From positions 33,514 through 97,513 of the forward strand of contig NZ_RXFQ01000024.1 in NCBI RefSeq assembly GCF_003951285.1: 64,000 nt of DNA, in the 5' to 3' direction. Of this stretch, positions 43,229-50,475 are shown one piece after another (position 1 is the first letter of the stretch; each line of letters opens with the position of its first letter). The notes under the pieces were generated by a model. That model was not told where the DNA came from. It saw only the letters and a list, made by a program, of their open reading frames with translations, and ran no database searches. The position numbers and the translations under genes are program-made. The stretch is from Variovorax beijingensis. GTDB taxonomy: Bacteria; Pseudomonadota; Gammaproteobacteria; Burkholderiales; Burkholderiaceae_C.

Positions 43229-43660
43229 TCAGGCCGGTTCGAAGGCCGGATAGTTGAACTTTTCCGAAAGGCGCTCGAACATCAGCTTGACGGGCATGCC
43301 GACCTTCACGTCCTCGCCTTTCACGTTGAACAGATTGGCGAGGATGCGGACGCCCTCCTCCAACTCCACATAAGCGCAGATGTACGGAACACGGTCTTCG
43401 TGGCCCGGCCACGCAGCGACGCTCACGGTGTACGAATACACCGTACCGCGACCCGAGGCCTGGCGCCACTCGACGTTGCGCTTGCCGCTGTAGATGCTGC
43501 CTGCGCGGGGAAACCACTGGTACTTTCCGCTGTCCTTGCAGTATTGCAACAGCAGCTTTCCCTCGTTGGCCGCCTCCCAGAACGGCGTCGTCTTCGTGTA
43601 GATGTCGGGCCGCGGCAGTGGGCGCACGGGCTTCTTGGGTTCTGTCTTCGCTTCGCTCAT
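43229..43660 (-). CDS. DUF35 / acyl-CoA-binding OB-fold protein
   Basis: 143-residue DUF35-family protein (RPDIYTKTTPFWEAANEGKL, ASGRGTVYSYTVSVAAWPGH, YICAYVELEEGVRILANLFN). Only one Cys remains where the zinc ribbon normally has two CxxC pairs, so the ribbon is probably metal-free. It starts 1 nt after the stop of its thiolase-like partner. Second copy of the thiolase/DUF35 arrangement in the window. Confidence 0.87.
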   Translation of the reverse strand: MSEAKTEPKKPVRPLPRPDIYTKTTPFWEAANEGKLLLQYCKDSGKYQWFPRAGSIYSGKRNVEWRQASGRGTVYSYTVSVAAWPGHEDRVPYICAYVELEEGVRILANLFNVKGEDVKVGMPVKLMFERLSEKFNYPAFEPA

Positions 43661-43661
43661 G

Positions 43662-44831
43662 TCATTGCTCCAGGATCAGCACGTTGGAACAGCTCCAGTT
43701 CTTGGCATACGGAATCGAACCGATGCCAGTCACCATCGCATTGCGCGGGTCGCTCACCTGGCGTTCGCCCGCCTCGCCGAACATCTGCCGGACGGCTTCA
43801 ACCAGGTTGAGGCCGCCGCCCGCGAGACCCGGTTGTCCTGCCGAGATCTGGCCGCCGCCCGTATTCAGGGGCAGCTTGCCCTTGTGGCTCAAGTCGGTAT
43901 TCAGAATGAAGTCCGATCCCTCGCCCTTGCCGCAAAAGCCGATCTGCTCGAGCTGCAGCATGATGGCAATCAGGAAGTCGTCGTAAGGGTGGAACATCCG
44001 GACATCCTGGGGAGTCATGCCGGCTTGAGCCAGCGCGCGTGGGCCTGCCACCGTGAAGCCGCTCTCCGTGATGTCGGCCAGTAGGTCGTCCACCTTGTAG
44101 TTGGTGACCTCGCCGTAACCCACCGGATAGACGGCCTTCTTCAAGCCCAGGCGTTTCGCGTTCTCCGTGGACGTCACGAGCACGCCATTGGCGCCGTCGC
44201 ACACCATCACGCTGTCCAGAACGCGCAACGGGGTAGAAACGAACTTCGAATCGAGATACTCCTTCTCCGTCAGCGGCGCCTTGAGCTTTGCGGTGGCGTT
44301 CGGATTCATCAGCCCATGGTTGCGCTGGGTGACGGCGAGCTTCGCCAGCGCTTCGTACTTCAGCCCATACTGATGCTCATAGCGCTGCATCAGCATGCCA
44401 AACACGCCGGTGGGCCCGCGCAGGCCGACGGGGTACTGGAACTCCCAGCGCGGCCCACCCTGCTCTGTCGGAGGGTAGCTGGACTGCGCGTCGGAAGCGA
44501 CCACCAGCACGGTTGTGCACAGGCCGTCGCGAATGGCGGAGGCGGCACGGATGATGCCGGCCGCGGTCGACGCACCGCCCATACCGTTGATCTGAGTCCA
44601 GTTCGTCTGCAGGCCGAGATGCTCAGCGAGGAACACCGCCCAGAACGGGTTGCTCGTCTCGCTCATGGTCTCGGACACGCAGATCCCGTCGATCTCGGAC
44701 TTCTCGACACCGGTCTGGTTCAAGATCTGCTCAAGCACTTCGCTCGCCAAGTCGTACGAGCTGCGCCCTCCGCGCAGCACGATGGGCGTTTCGCCGTAGC
44801 CGACGATTGCGACATCCTTCTTCTTTGCCAT
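43662..44831 (-). CDS. lipid-transfer-family thiolase-like protein, nucleophile Cys absent
   Basis: 389-residue thiolase-superfamily protein paired with DUF35. The Cys site reads INGMGGASTAAG (no Cys). It keeps Tyr283 in HPYDDFLIAIMLQLEQIGFC, but the second aldolase Tyr seen in Ltp2-type proteins is missing, because the loop reads NTGGGQISAGQPGLAGG. It therefore differs from the Ltp2-like protein at 36754, and its chemistry is open: thiolase-like, aldolase-like or scaffolding. Start at ATG 44831 after AAGGAG; ATG 44846 is further upstream. Confidence 0.85.
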   Translation of the reverse strand: MAKKKDVAIVGYGETPIVLRGGRSSYDLASEVLEQILNQTGVEKSEIDGICVSETMSETSNPFWAVFLAEHLGLQTNWTQINGMGGASTAAGIIRAASAIRDGLCTTVLVVASDAQSSYPPTEQGGPRWEFQYPVGLRGPTGVFGMLMQRYEHQYGLKYEALAKLAVTQRNHGLMNPNATAKLKAPLTEKEYLDSKFVSTPLRVLDSVMVCDGANGVLVTSTENAKRLGLKKAVYPVGYGEVTNYKVDDLLADITESGFTVAGPRALAQAGMTPQDVRMFHPYDDFLIAIMLQLEQIGFCGKGEGSDFILNTDLSHKGKLPLNTGGGQISAGQPGLAGGGLNLVEAVRQMFGEAGERQVSDPRNAMVTGIGSIPYAKNWSCSNVLILEQ

Positions 44832-44842
44832 GATTTGCTCCT

Positions 44843-45631
44843 TCAACGGCCGACGAAGTTGGCGACGCGCCTGTCCTTGAACGCGGCCAGACCCTCTTCC
44901 TTGTCGGTCGAGAACGCCAGAGCGAAAAAGGAGTCGGCTTCGATGTTCATGCCTTCCGAAAGCGCTGCGTCAAAGCCCCGCTCGACGGCCTGCTTGCTGA
45001 ACATCACGGACAGCGGTGCCTGGGCCGCAATGGACTTGGCGAGTTCACGCGCCTTCTCGATGGCCTTGCCCTTTTCCGCAACGTGGTTGACGATGCGAAG
45101 GCCCAGCGCTTCCTGCGCGGAGAGGCGGCGCCCCGTCCACATCAGCTCCTTGGCCAACGGTTTTCCCACCAGGCGCGGGAGCGTTTGCGTTCCAGCACCG
45201 CCGGGCATCAGACCCAGTTTGGCTTCCGGAAGGCCGAACTGTGCGCCCTCCGCAGCAACGACGATGTCGCACAGGAGCGCCAGCTCGAACCCCCCACCCA
45301 GTGCGAAGCCCTCGACGACCGCGATGACTGGCTTGGTGACTTCCGGCAGCGCGCGGAACATCTGATTTACCTTGCGATTGCGCTTGCGGCGACGCCAGAG
45401 CTCGTAGATCTCGTCGGGGTTCAGCTTCTGCTCGCTCGTGTCCACGCCGGTGCAGAAGGCCTTCTCCAGACCCTTGATCAGGATTGCGCGGCAGCTACGG
45501 TCGGCCTCCGCCAGCTCGATCTGCTCCAGGATTTCGACGGCGGTCTGCTCGCGGATGGCATTGAGCTTGTCGGGACGGTTGATGGTGATTTCGAGCCACT
45601 GCTCGTTGCGCTCGACGATGATGTCTTGCAT
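44843..45631 (-). CDS. enoyl-CoA hydratase/isomerase family protein
   Basis: 262-residue crotonase and first gene of its operon. Oxyanion loops KAFCTGVDTSEQK and GFALGGGFELALLCDIVVA are present. FGLPEAKLGLMPGGAGTQTLPRLVG has the first catalytic Glu, with Gly at the usual second Glu, and the LPRLVG ending of typical hydratases. Upstream lie the 56-bp repeat (45694) and the shared element copy C (45770). Confidence 0.9.
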   Translation of the reverse strand: MQDIIVERNEQWLEITINRPDKLNAIREQTAVEILEQIELAEADRSCRAILIKGLEKAFCTGVDTSEQKLNPDEIYELWRRRKRNRKVNQMFRALPEVTKPVIAVVEGFALGGGFELALLCDIVVAAEGAQFGLPEAKLGLMPGGAGTQTLPRLVGKPLAKELMWTGRRLSAQEALGLRIVNHVAEKGKAIEKARELAKSIAAQAPLSVMFSKQAVERGFDAALSEGMNIEADSFFALAFSTDKEEGLAAFKDRRVANFVGR

Positions 45632-45687
45632 GGGATTCCTTTACGGGTTCGGTTGCACTTGAAGCGTCGGCCGAACTTTAAGTCTCA

Positions 45688-45705
45688 ATCGCACGAACGT
45701 GCGAT
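45688..45705. promoter_or_regulatory. perfect inverted repeat upstream of enoyl-CoA hydratase operon
   Basis: ATCGCACG-AA-CGTGCGAT: eight-base perfect arms around two bases, 57 nt upstream of the operon's first start codon. It overlaps the left end of the 56-bp repeat. A typical dimeric-repressor operator shape (TetR or GntR size). Confidence 0.45.
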
Positions 45706-45749
45706 GAGAAAGATTCGCGCGGCGTGAGTTTTCTTGATGGGGTGAATCG
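45694..45749 (-). repeat. 56-bp regulatory repeat, copy 1
   Basis: Matches 46670-46725 at 40 of 56 positions without gaps, including the blocks CGAACG, AGAAAGA, TGAG and TTTCTTGA. Both copies have the same orientation and lie about 50-60 nt upstream of a minus-strand gene. Contains the dyad TTCGCG-CGG-CGTGAG (45714-45728). Confidence 0.6.
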
Positions 45750-45769
45750 TCGACCGCCGCGATACAGCC

Positions 45770-45799
45770 GTCCAATACAAACTCGTGAAACCTGCGATC
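45770..45799 (-). promoter_or_regulatory. shared upstream element (copy C), enoyl-CoA hydratase operon
   Basis: Begins GTCCAATACAAAC on the plus strand and matches copy A in 19 of 30 positions, with GTCCAATA and AAA intact. It lies 139 nt upstream of the operon start, beyond the 56-bp repeat. Weakest of the three copies. Confidence 0.4.
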
Positions 45800-45819
45800 A
45801 CGTCGCGGCATGAGTTTTC

Positions 45820-45844
45820 GGTGCCGCAGCAGCCGATCGGCACC
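45820..45844 (-). terminator. stem-loop 62 nt after nitroreductase stop
   Basis: Seven-base perfect arms GGTGCCG / CGGCACC around an 11-base loop. It lies downstream of the nitroreductase gene on its strand. No T-run follows, so intrinsic termination is only a possibility. Confidence 0.3.
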
Positions 45845-45905
45845 TGAACGGGCGCTCCTTCGTCGACATGCGCAGCTGCACGGCCAACTCAAAATGCCGG
45901 CAAAT

Positions 45906-46622
45906 TCACACCGGAGGCGGAACCCAGGCCGCAAATTCCTCGAAGGCGAGACGCGGCGATTCGATCGCATTGACCGGGGCTGCGGGGTCCTCGTAGCCGA
46001 TCGCCATTCCGCAGAACAACAGCCACTCGGTGGGCGCGGACACGAAGGCGCGCACCGTGCGGTGGTAGAGCGACCAAGCCTCCTGCGGACAGCTGTGCAA
46101 GCCGTGCTCACGCAAGAGCAGCATCACCGTCTGCAGATACACGCCAAGGTCGGCCCACTGCGGCGGGCCCATTTGCCTGTCCACGAAGCAGAGCACGGCG
46201 GCAGGGGCGCCGAAGAAATCGAAGTTGCGCACGAATTGCCCGCGTCGGCCGGGGGCGTCGTCCCGCGCCACCCCGATGGATGCGTACAGGCGCTCGCCGA
46301 TGTCGAAACGGCTGGTGCGGTAAGGCTCGCCAAGCCCCTTCGGATAGATCTCGTACTCGAACGGAGCCTCGCCTTCCGGCGCTTCGCGCACGCGCGACCG
46401 CATCACCGCCTTGAAGGCGCACATCGCCTCGCCGGAAAGGAGGCGCAATCGCCAGGGCTGTAGGTTTCCGCCCGAAGGGGCTCTGGCCGCCAAGGTCAGC
46501 ACCTCCTCGAGGAGCGGCCGCGGCACATCCTGGTCGAGGAAAGCGCGAACGCTCCTGCGCGAGCGGACGGCCTGCGCTACGGACAAAACGGAGGAGTCAT
46601 GCATGCGGATTCGTTTGCTCAT
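45906..46622 (-). CDS. nitroreductase-family FMN oxidoreductase
   Basis: 238-residue nitroreductase. RSRRSVRAFLDQDVP is the FMN phosphate-binding start and LAARAPSGGNLQPWRLRLLS the second FMN motif. LREHGLHSCPQEAW and LLFCGMAIGYEDPAAPVN complete the fold. Family members reduce nitroaromatics, quinones, enones or flavins with NAD(P)H; the substrate is unknown. Start at 46622; ATG 46604 is a possible shorter start. Its promoter region carries copy 2 of the 56-bp repeat. Confidence 0.9.
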   Translation of the reverse strand: MSKRIRMHDSSVLSVAQAVRSRRSVRAFLDQDVPRPLLEEVLTLAARAPSGGNLQPWRLRLLSGEAMCAFKAVMRSRVREAPEGEAPFEYEIYPKGLGEPYRTSRFDIGERLYASIGVARDDAPGRRGQFVRNFDFFGAPAAVLCFVDRQMGPPQWADLGVYLQTVMLLLREHGLHSCPQEAWSLYHRTVRAFVSAPTEWLLFCGMAIGYEDPAAPVNAIESPRLAFEEFAAWVPPPV

Positions 46623-46669
46623 TTTTCAAGAGAACAGCCAGCTTCGTTCAGAGCGAATCGAGTTTGCGC

Positions 46670-46725
46670 CGAACGCGCGACAAGAAAGACTCATGGAGCA
46701 TGAGATTTCTTGACGCGCTCAACTG
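46670..46725 (-). repeat. 56-bp regulatory repeat, copy 2, with long inverted repeat
   Basis: Copy of the element at 45694. Here the element is itself a hyphenated inverted repeat spanning 46675-46718: GCGCG, CAAGAAA and CTCATG on the left mirrored by CATGAG, TTTCTTG and CGCGC on the right, around GAG. It lies 48 nt upstream of the nitroreductase start and 157 nt upstream of panD. Probably an operator for a dimeric regulator acting on both sides. Confidence 0.6.
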
Positions 46726-46881
46726 TCCCGGCATTGCTGCCTGCTGTTCCAATGGGGATTTCTTGCTCGCGGACATGCTCGAATCAAGATGCTCTGCATG
46801 GCTCGGTGACCGACATTTGGTGGCATGTAGGCGTGCCTCGTACCTCGCTGCCCCACTCAATTCGCCTTTGAAGGATGACGA

Positions 46882-47262
46882 ATGTTGCGTACCCTTTTGA
46901 ATTCCAAGATCCACCGGGTCACAGTGACACACTGCGAGTTGCACTACGAAGGATCCTGTGCAATCGACGAGAACCTTCTGGAAGCCGCAGGCATTGTCGA
47001 GAATGAGCAGATCCACGTCTGGAACATCGACAATGGCGAGCGCTTCGTCACCTACGCGATAAAGGGCCAGCGTGGCTCCGGAATGATCTCGGTGAACGGC
47101 TCCGCCGCGCGACGGGCAGCAGTTGGCGACCTGATCATCATCGCCACCTTCGCACAGGTCAGCGAAACAGACGCACCAGCGCACAAGCCTAGACTGGTGT
47201 TCGTGGACGAGGCGAACCGCCAGGTTGGCGAGCGGCAATTCGTTCCCGTTCAGCAGCAATGA
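46882..47262 (+). CDS. panD: aspartate 1-decarboxylase (pyruvoyl enzyme)
   Basis: 126-residue PanD, which makes beta-alanine for pantothenate and CoA. LNSKIHRVTVTHCELHYEGS contains Lys9 and the Gly24-Ser25 self-cleavage site (YEGSCAID) that yields the pyruvoyl cofactor. Length and the NGSAARRAAVGDLIIIATFA block are standard. Ribosome site AAGGA at 46871-46875. Unusually it lies next to coaD, convergent with it, inside a CoA-thioester catabolic region. Confidence 0.95.
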   Translation: MLRTLLNSKIHRVTVTHCELHYEGSCAIDENLLEAAGIVENEQIHVWNIDNGERFVTYAIKGQRGSGMISVNGSAARRAAVGDLIIIATFAQVSETDAPAHKPRLVFVDEANRQVGERQFVPVQQQ

Positions 47263-47356
47263 CTACGGACGGGCCACGAGCGCGACACGCTCAACATCCA
47301 TACCGCGCGCAGGCCGCACTCGCGGCACCCGCGACAGTGGCGAACAGGGACCGAAG

Positions 47357-47863
47357 CTAGGAGTTCTGCAGGCCTTGCACTTTTGCGGAGAGCCACAGCT
47401 GGACCTCTGGCGAAACGAACTTGTCGACCTCACCGCCAAGCATCGCCGCCTCTCGCACAAACGTGCTGCTAATGAATTGATACTTGTCGCTGGGGGTAAG
47501 GAAGACGGTCTCTACCTCAGGCATCAAGCACCGGTTCATCCCAGCCAGCTGGAACTCGTAGTCGAAGTCAGTTACCGCGCGCAAGCCCCGAACCATTGCC
47601 TTGCCACCGCACGCGACGACAAAATCCCGCAACAGCCCGGAGAAGCTCTCCACCTCCACCTGCGGATAGCTCTCTGCCATTTGGCGGGCCATATCGATGC
47701 GCTCCGGTAGCGTAAACATCGCATTCTTGTGGTGGCCGGCGGCCACAGCGACGATCACCCGGTCGAACAATTGGGTCGCGCGACGCACCACGTCCTCATG
47801 CCCGAGCGTCATGGGATCAAAGGTGCCGGGGTAGACGGCGATCAGGGGGCAGGATCTGGTCAT
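47357..47863 (-). CDS. coaD: phosphopantetheine adenylyltransferase
   Basis: 168-residue CoaD, catalysing the next-to-last step of CoA synthesis. The nucleotidyltransferase motif PGTFDPMTLGHEDVVRRA, LLRDFVVACGGKAMVRGLRA, DFDYEFQLAGMNR and the C-terminal KYQFISSTFVRE are all present. The C-terminus is slightly longer than in the E. coli enzyme. In betaproteobacteria coaD usually sits beside rsmD and a ferredoxin gene, so this may be a second copy. Confidence 0.95.
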   Translation of the reverse strand: MTRSCPLIAVYPGTFDPMTLGHEDVVRRATQLFDRVIVAVAAGHHKNAMFTLPERIDMARQMAESYPQVEVESFSGLLRDFVVACGGKAMVRGLRAVTDFDYEFQLAGMNRCLMPEVETVFLTPSDKYQFISSTFVREAAMLGGEVDKFVSPEVQLWLSAKVQGLQNS

Positions 47864-48108
47864 GGTGCATTTCCGATGTGCAGCCGGCGAACCGACGTTT
47901 CGCGTCGATCATCGGCAAACCACTGCCGCGTCGCTGTGCGCAAGGCGAAGGCAAGTCTGGTCGACCGGACTTTACCTGCTCAGGGGTGTGAGTAAATCTC
48001 TCACGGCGAGATCCCATCGTTCAGGAGGAAGCACGCGCCCGCAAAGTATGAAATTCACTCACGGGGATGAAGGCTCACGACAAGCCAGGAGTGATCCGCC
48101 CGTAGCAT

Positions 48109-48333
48109 TCAGCCTTGCCAGAAGCGCCACCAGCGCCGCAGAGCAGGTGATGTAGCCAAGGGTGTCCCCAGTCGGTCGCTCAACGGCATCGGTCCTCGAT
48201 TGCGGCGACGAAGCTCTGTCTCGTGCTCATGGGCATAGCCCCTGGCATGCAGCACACCCTGCAAGGCCAGCCGACGCCACGCGCGCGCCCGCTCCTGCAG
48301 GTCGGCATCGGAAAGTTCGCCGAGTTGAGTCAT
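48109..48333 (-). CDS. small hypothetical protein
   Basis: 74 residues, MTQLGELSDADLQERARAWR at the start, rich in Arg, Ala and Leu, with an Arg/Trp-rich end (RRWWRFWQG). No known domain recognised and no signal peptide. The N-terminal half looks helical, and the composition is like that of small basic proteins found in Burkholderiales genomes. It follows the PrpB-like gene by 67 nt in the same direction. Could be non-coding. Confidence 0.5.
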   Translation of the reverse strand: MTQLGELSDADLQERARAWRRLALQGVLHARGYAHEHETELRRRNRGPMPLSDRLGTPLATSPALRRWWRFWQG

Positions 48334-48400
48334 CGGTTAATTTTTCCGCCGAACCACCCGCTTGCGAGTGATTTCACACAGCAGACGCCAAATGAAAACT

Positions 48401-49261
48401 TCAGCTGTAGCGCTTCTCGAGCGTGTCCCAGTGCGGCTTATCCACCAGTCTCTGGCGCTCGGCAAATGGCGTCACGAGTCCGCTGGACTCCTGCACTTCC
48501 TTCTCATCCCGCAGCACAGCCAACGCCTTCTGCATCCCGGCCAGGGCTCCCTGAAGCGCCGCATTCGCGTACAGCACGATGCCATAGCCCATCTCGGCTA
48601 GTTCGTTCGCATTGAAGATCGGAGTCTTGCCCCCGATCACCATGTTCATCAGTTGGGGACTGCCCAGCCGCAGTGGCAGCGCGCGAATCTCGGCCGCTGT
48701 GGTTACGGCCTCGACGAACAGAATATCTGCGCCGGCTTCCGCGAATCTCTGGGCACGCTCCACAGCGGCCTCGAAGCCGTGGGTGGCAGCCGCATCCGTT
48801 CGGGCCATGATCATGAGATCGGAGTCCCGGCGCGCATCGACAGCAGCCTTGATCTTGCTTACTGCCTCTTCGGTCGAGATCACCTCCTTGCCCGAAAAAT
48901 GGCCGCAGCGCTTAGGGGCGACCTGGTCCTCGAACTGGATGCAGTCCGCGCCGGCACGCTCCAGTGTGCGCACCGTGTGATGCACGTTGAGCGCGTTGCC
49001 GAATCCTGTATCGGCATCGACGATCAACGGCACCGACACGGCATCGCGGATGCGCGCTGTGTGATCGGCAATTTCCGACAATCCCATGAAACCCTGGTCC
49101 GGCATGCCGAACCACATGTTGGTGACACCGGCGCCGGTGACGTAGATGGCCTCGAAGCCCAGATCCTCGATCACCTTGGCAGACAGGGCATTGAAAGCGC
49201 CCGGCACCAGCATCCCACGTCGAGCTTCGACCAGGGACTTGAGTTGTTTGCGAGTTGACAT
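48401..49261 (-). CDS. isocitrate lyase/PEP mutase-family lyase, probable methylisocitrate lyase role
   Basis: 286-residue member of the ICL/PEP-mutase superfamily. The catalytic Cys119 is in PKRCGHFSGKEV, and DADTGFGNALNVHHTVR and EDQVAPKRC supply metal ligands. Its N-terminus (MLVPGAFNALSAKVIEDLGF) is closer to carboxyphosphonate mutase/oxaloacetate decarboxylase and dimethylmalate-lyase-type relatives than to classic PrpB. Its place at the end of a prpC-acnD-prpF operon implies that it cleaves 2-methylisocitrate to pyruvate and succinate. 15 nt after prpF. Confidence 0.87.
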   Translation of the reverse strand: MSTRKQLKSLVEARRGMLVPGAFNALSAKVIEDLGFEAIYVTGAGVTNMWFGMPDQGFMGLSEIADHTARIRDAVSVPLIVDADTGFGNALNVHHTVRTLERAGADCIQFEDQVAPKRCGHFSGKEVISTEEAVSKIKAAVDARRDSDLMIMARTDAAATHGFEAAVERAQRFAEAGADILFVEAVTTAAEIRALPLRLGSPQLMNMVIGGKTPIFNANELAEMGYGIVLYANAALQGALAGMQKALAVLRDEKEVQESSGLVTPFAERQRLVDKPHWDTLEKRYS

Positions 49262-49276
49262 TTTGTTTCTCTGTGT

Positions 49277-50464
49277 TCAGAAGCTGTCGCCGGGCACACG
49301 GACCCAGCCTTCCATCAGTACTCGCGCACTGCGGCCCATCAAAGCCTTGGTCACTTTCCATTGGCCGTCGATCTGCTCGGCATGGGCGCCCACGCGCAGC
49401 GTGCCCGAAGGGTGGCCGAAGCGCACCGCTTGACGAGTGCCTCCGCCGGCAGCGATGTTGACCAAGGTGCCGGGAATGGCAGCGGCCGTCGCGATGGCCA
49501 CGGCCGCCGTGCCCATCATCGCGTGGTGCAGCTTGCCCATGGAGAGCGCACGCACGAGCAAGTCGACTTCCTCGGCCTTCACGGCCTTGCCGCTCGAGGC
49601 AACGTAGTCGGAAGGCTGTGCAACGAAGGCGATCTTGGGTGTGTGCTGCCGCTTCAGGGCTTCGCCAGGGTCCCGGATCAACTCCATCTTCATGGCACCG
49701 TGGACGCGGATGAGCTCGAATCGCACCAGCGCCTTGGCGTCGCCATTGATCGCATCCTGCAGCTCGGCGCCGGTGTAGCCGATGTCCGTCGCGTTGACGA
49801 AGATGGTCGGGATGCCGGCGTTGATCAGCGTCGCCTTGAAGGTGCCGACGCCGGGGACTTCCAGGTCGTCCACCAGGCGACCGGTCGGGAACATCGCCCC
49901 TCCGCCATCGTCCCCTTCGGCGGGGTCGAGGAACTCCAATTGCACTTCGGCAGCAGGAAAAGTCACTCCGTCGAGTTCAAAATCGCCAGTCTCCTGCACC
50001 ATTCCGTCGGTGATGGGCACATGGGCGACGATCGTTTTGCCGATGTTGGCCTGCCAGATGCGAACCGTGCACAACCCGTTCTCGGGAATGCGTCCGGGCG
50101 GCAGCAGGCCGTTGGCGATCGCGAACGGGCCTACGGCGGCCGACAAGTTTCCACAGTTGCCTGACCAGTCCACGAAAGCGCTGTCGACAGACACCTGGCC
50201 GAACAGATAGTCCACGTCGTGATCGAGTCGCGAGGATGCCGCCACGATGACCGTCTTGGAGGTGGATGAGGTCGCCCCGCCCATGCCGTCGATCTGCTTG
50301 CCATAGGGATCGGGGCTGCCGATCACGCGCAGGAGCAGCTTGTCACGTGCCGGGCCGGGGCGTTGCGCGACCTCGGGCAGGTCCTGCAGGCGGAAGAACA
50401 CGCCCTTGCTGGTGCCGCCGCGAAGATAAGTGGCGGGAATCCTGATCTGGGGTTGGAATGACAT
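49277..50464 (-). CDS. prpF: 2-methylaconitate cis-trans isomerase
   Basis: 395-residue PrpF, needed with AcnD to process 2-methylcitrate. IRIPATYLRGGTSKGVFFRL is the characteristic start. Lys70 (SSTSKTVIV) and Cys104 (SGNCGNLSAA) match the PrpF catalytic pair. GGTRQAVRFGHPSGTLRVGA near the C-terminus is conserved. Start at 50464, 11 nt after the acnD stop. Confidence 0.95.
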   Translation of the reverse strand: MSFQPQIRIPATYLRGGTSKGVFFRLQDLPEVAQRPGPARDKLLLRVIGSPDPYGKQIDGMGGATSSTSKTVIVAASSRLDHDVDYLFGQVSVDSAFVDWSGNCGNLSAAVGPFAIANGLLPPGRIPENGLCTVRIWQANIGKTIVAHVPITDGMVQETGDFELDGVTFPAAEVQLEFLDPAEGDDGGGAMFPTGRLVDDLEVPGVGTFKATLINAGIPTIFVNATDIGYTGAELQDAINGDAKALVRFELIRVHGAMKMELIRDPGEALKRQHTPKIAFVAQPSDYVASSGKAVKAEEVDLLVRALSMGKLHHAMMGTAAVAIATAAAIPGTLVNIAAGGGTRQAVRFGHPSGTLRVGAHAEQIDGQWKVTKALMGRSARVLMEGWVRVPGDSF

Positions 50465-50475
50465 GGCGATGCTCC

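Noticed and set aside
47278..47292. Stem GAGCG-CGACA-CGCTC between convergent panD and coaD
   Set aside because: Five-base stem without a T-run; not enough for a terminator call.
47988..48004. Inverted GTGAG...CTCAC and nearby repeated CTCACGG
   Set aside because: Arms of only five bases and no fixed relation to a start codon; too weak to call an operator.
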